This document shows positions 50,327 through 51,275 of a DNA stretch of 51,275 nucleotides, piece by piece; within the stretch, counting starts at the first letter, position 1; every line of letters starts with the position of its first letter. The stretch is from the NCBI GenBank assembly GCA_030576275.1, contig JALIBN010000011.1, positions 1-51,275 of the forward strand. The letters are read 5' to 3'. The DNA is from Pseudomonadota bacterium (lineage in GTDB: Bacteria > Pseudomonadota > Gammaproteobacteria > Nitrosococcales > Methylophagaceae). The notes beneath the pieces are model-generated. The model worked only from the letters and a program-made list of their open reading frames with translations. It did not search any database and was not told where the DNA came from. A program made the position numbers and the translations under genes.

Positions 50327-51223
50327 ATGTTCAAGAAAAAATTAGCAATTTTAGGTGCCGCGGTAACGTTGGCTTTTTCTGCTACTACTTTTGCCGGTGA
50401 CGTTGATTCTGCGTTACCAGATTATGAAAAAGTAAGTGGTATTTCAGGTAGCTTATCTAGTGTAGGTTCTGACACATTAGCTAACTTGATGACTCTTTGG
50501 GCTGAAGAGTTCAAACGTGAATATCCAAATGTAAGCATCCAAGTTCAAGCAGCGGGTTCTTCAACTGCGCCACCTGCATTGACGGAAGGTACATCAAACT
50601 TCGGTCCAATGAGCCGTAAAATGAAAGACGGTGAAGAAGCCGCATTTGAAGCTAAATACGGCTATAAACCAACAGAAATTCGCGTTGCTATCGATGCTTT
50701 AGCAGTATTTGTACATAAAGATAACCCAATTGAAGGTTTGAGTATTCCTCAAGTGGACGCTATCTTCTCTGCAACACGTAAATGTGGTAATGCTGAAGAT
50801 ATTACTAACTGGAGTCAGCTTGGACTTGACTTAGGTAGCATGCAACTTTACGGTCGTAACTCAGTGTCTGGTACTTACGGTTACTTTAAGGAAAAAGCCT
50901 TATGTAAAGGTGATTACAAAAATAGTGTAAACGAGCAACCTGGTTCAGCATCGGTAGTGCAAGGTATAACTAAATCATTAAACGGTATTGGTTATTCAGG
51001 TATCGGTTACCTAACATCAGGTGTTAAACCGGTAGCATTAACTAAAACACCAGGCGAACCGTTTATCGAAGCAACAAAAGCTAACGCTGCAAATGGTACT
51101 TATCCATTATCTCGTTACCTTTACGTTTACGTGAACAAAGCGCCTAACAAACCGTTAGCGCCTATTGATCGTGAATTTATTAAAATGGTTCTAGCTAAAG
51201 TGGGCCAACAAGTAGTTGTTTAA
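50327..51223 (+). CDS. pstS: Phosphate ABC transporter substrate-binding protein PstS, cut short by an in-frame stop
   Basis: PstS is the periplasmic high-affinity phosphate-binding protein. The ATG at 50327 (ggagatgggcaaca ahead) gives a signal peptide ([20 protein letters not shown], then TFA) and phosphate-contact segments [32 protein letters not shown] and [12 protein letters not shown]. The frame ends in TAA at 51221-51223 after GQQVVV. The bases after it continue in the same frame to the edge as DGYVPLPASVVEKELEK, the usual C-terminal tail. The TAA stands where relatives have Lys (VVVKDGY), an A to T change. The 298-residue product lacks about 20 C-terminal residues unless the stop is read through or is a sequence error. 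Confidence 0.9.
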   Translation: MFKKKLAILGAAVTLAFSATTFAGDVDSALPDYEKVSGISGSLSSVGSDTLANLMTLWAEEFKREYPNVSIQVQAAGSSTAPPALTEGTSNFGPMSRKMKDGEEAAFEAKYGYKPTEIRVAIDALAVFVHKDNPIEGLSIPQVDAIFSATRKCGNAEDITNWSQLGLDLGSMQLYGRNSVSGTYGYFKEKALCKGDYKNSVNEQPGSASVVQGITKSLNGIGYSGIGYLTSGVKPVALTKTPGEPFIEATKANAANGTYPLSRYLYVYVNKAPNKPLAPIDREFIKMVLAKVGQQVVV

Positions 51224-51275
51224 GATGGCTACGTGCCATTACCTGCTTCAGTAGTAGAAAAAGAACTTGAAAAAC

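Overview
This window is a 51 kb stretch of chromosome from a gammaproteobacterium with moderately low GC. It holds a dense run of core genes in typical gammaproteobacterial order (dsbD-aroQ-accB-accC-prmA-dusB-fis-purH, hemCDXY, rpmH-rnpA-yidD-yidC-mnmE, phoB-phoR-pstS). The gene mix is compatible with a Thiotrichales/Methylophaga-like organism, but I infer that from gene order and protein style only. No tRNA, rRNA, CRISPR array, transposase or prophage was seen.

Layout. 1-6710 (+): the end of atpF, then atpHAGDC, a strong terminator, and glmU. 6720-10420 (mostly -): a long inverted repeat, a small glycine-zipper protein, a decayed DUF2189 membrane-protein gene, and a cbpA-degQ type chaperone/protease operon. 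10530-12640: an orphan TonB-dependent receptor with a strong bidirectional terminator. 12656-16506: a RimK-like ATP-grasp ligase divergent from an M14-like DUF2817 peptidase and a GNAT-peptidase C39 fusion, an apparent amidoligase/peptidase module. 16503-22073: argH, divergent from the heme cluster hemC-hemD-hemX-hemY. 22104-26602: a Kef-type antiporter facing a traR/dksA-like gene, dnaN and dnaA. 26775-30626 (+): rpmH, rnpA, yidD, yidC, mnmE. 30676-44220 (-): erpA, bactofilin, a DUF6776 protein, argC, a broken class I adenylate cyclase homologue, purH, fis, dusB, prmA, accC, accB, aroQ, dsbD. 44363-51275 (+): a PiT phosphate transporter, recQ, phoB, phoR and pstS, which runs into the right edge.

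The most notable points are as follows. (1) The class I adenylate cyclase homologue at 33453-36108 is split by two one-base frameshifts and has also lost its catalytic GS...DxD signature. (2) pstS carries an in-frame TAA, after which typical PstS C-terminal coding continues to the window edge. (3) The ATP-grasp/DUF2817/GNAT-C39 module has no known substrate. (4) A DUF2189 gene has decayed through several frameshifts and stops. (5) Several regulatory sites are readable: a perfect FNR-type palindrome, a CRP/FNR-like site, an IscR type-1-like site before erpA, and Pho boxes before phoB and pstS. (6) The dnaA-rpmH gap has only one imperfect DnaA box, and the usual recF/gyrB and mnmG neighbours are missing, so oriC is probably outside this window.

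How the genes work together. The atp genes make F1-ATPase. yidC, yidD, rnpA, rpmH and mnmE serve membrane insertion and translation. hemCDXY carries tetrapyrrole synthesis from porphobilinogen. accBC feed fatty-acid synthesis. phoBR, pstS and the low-affinity PiT carrier form a phosphate-response region.
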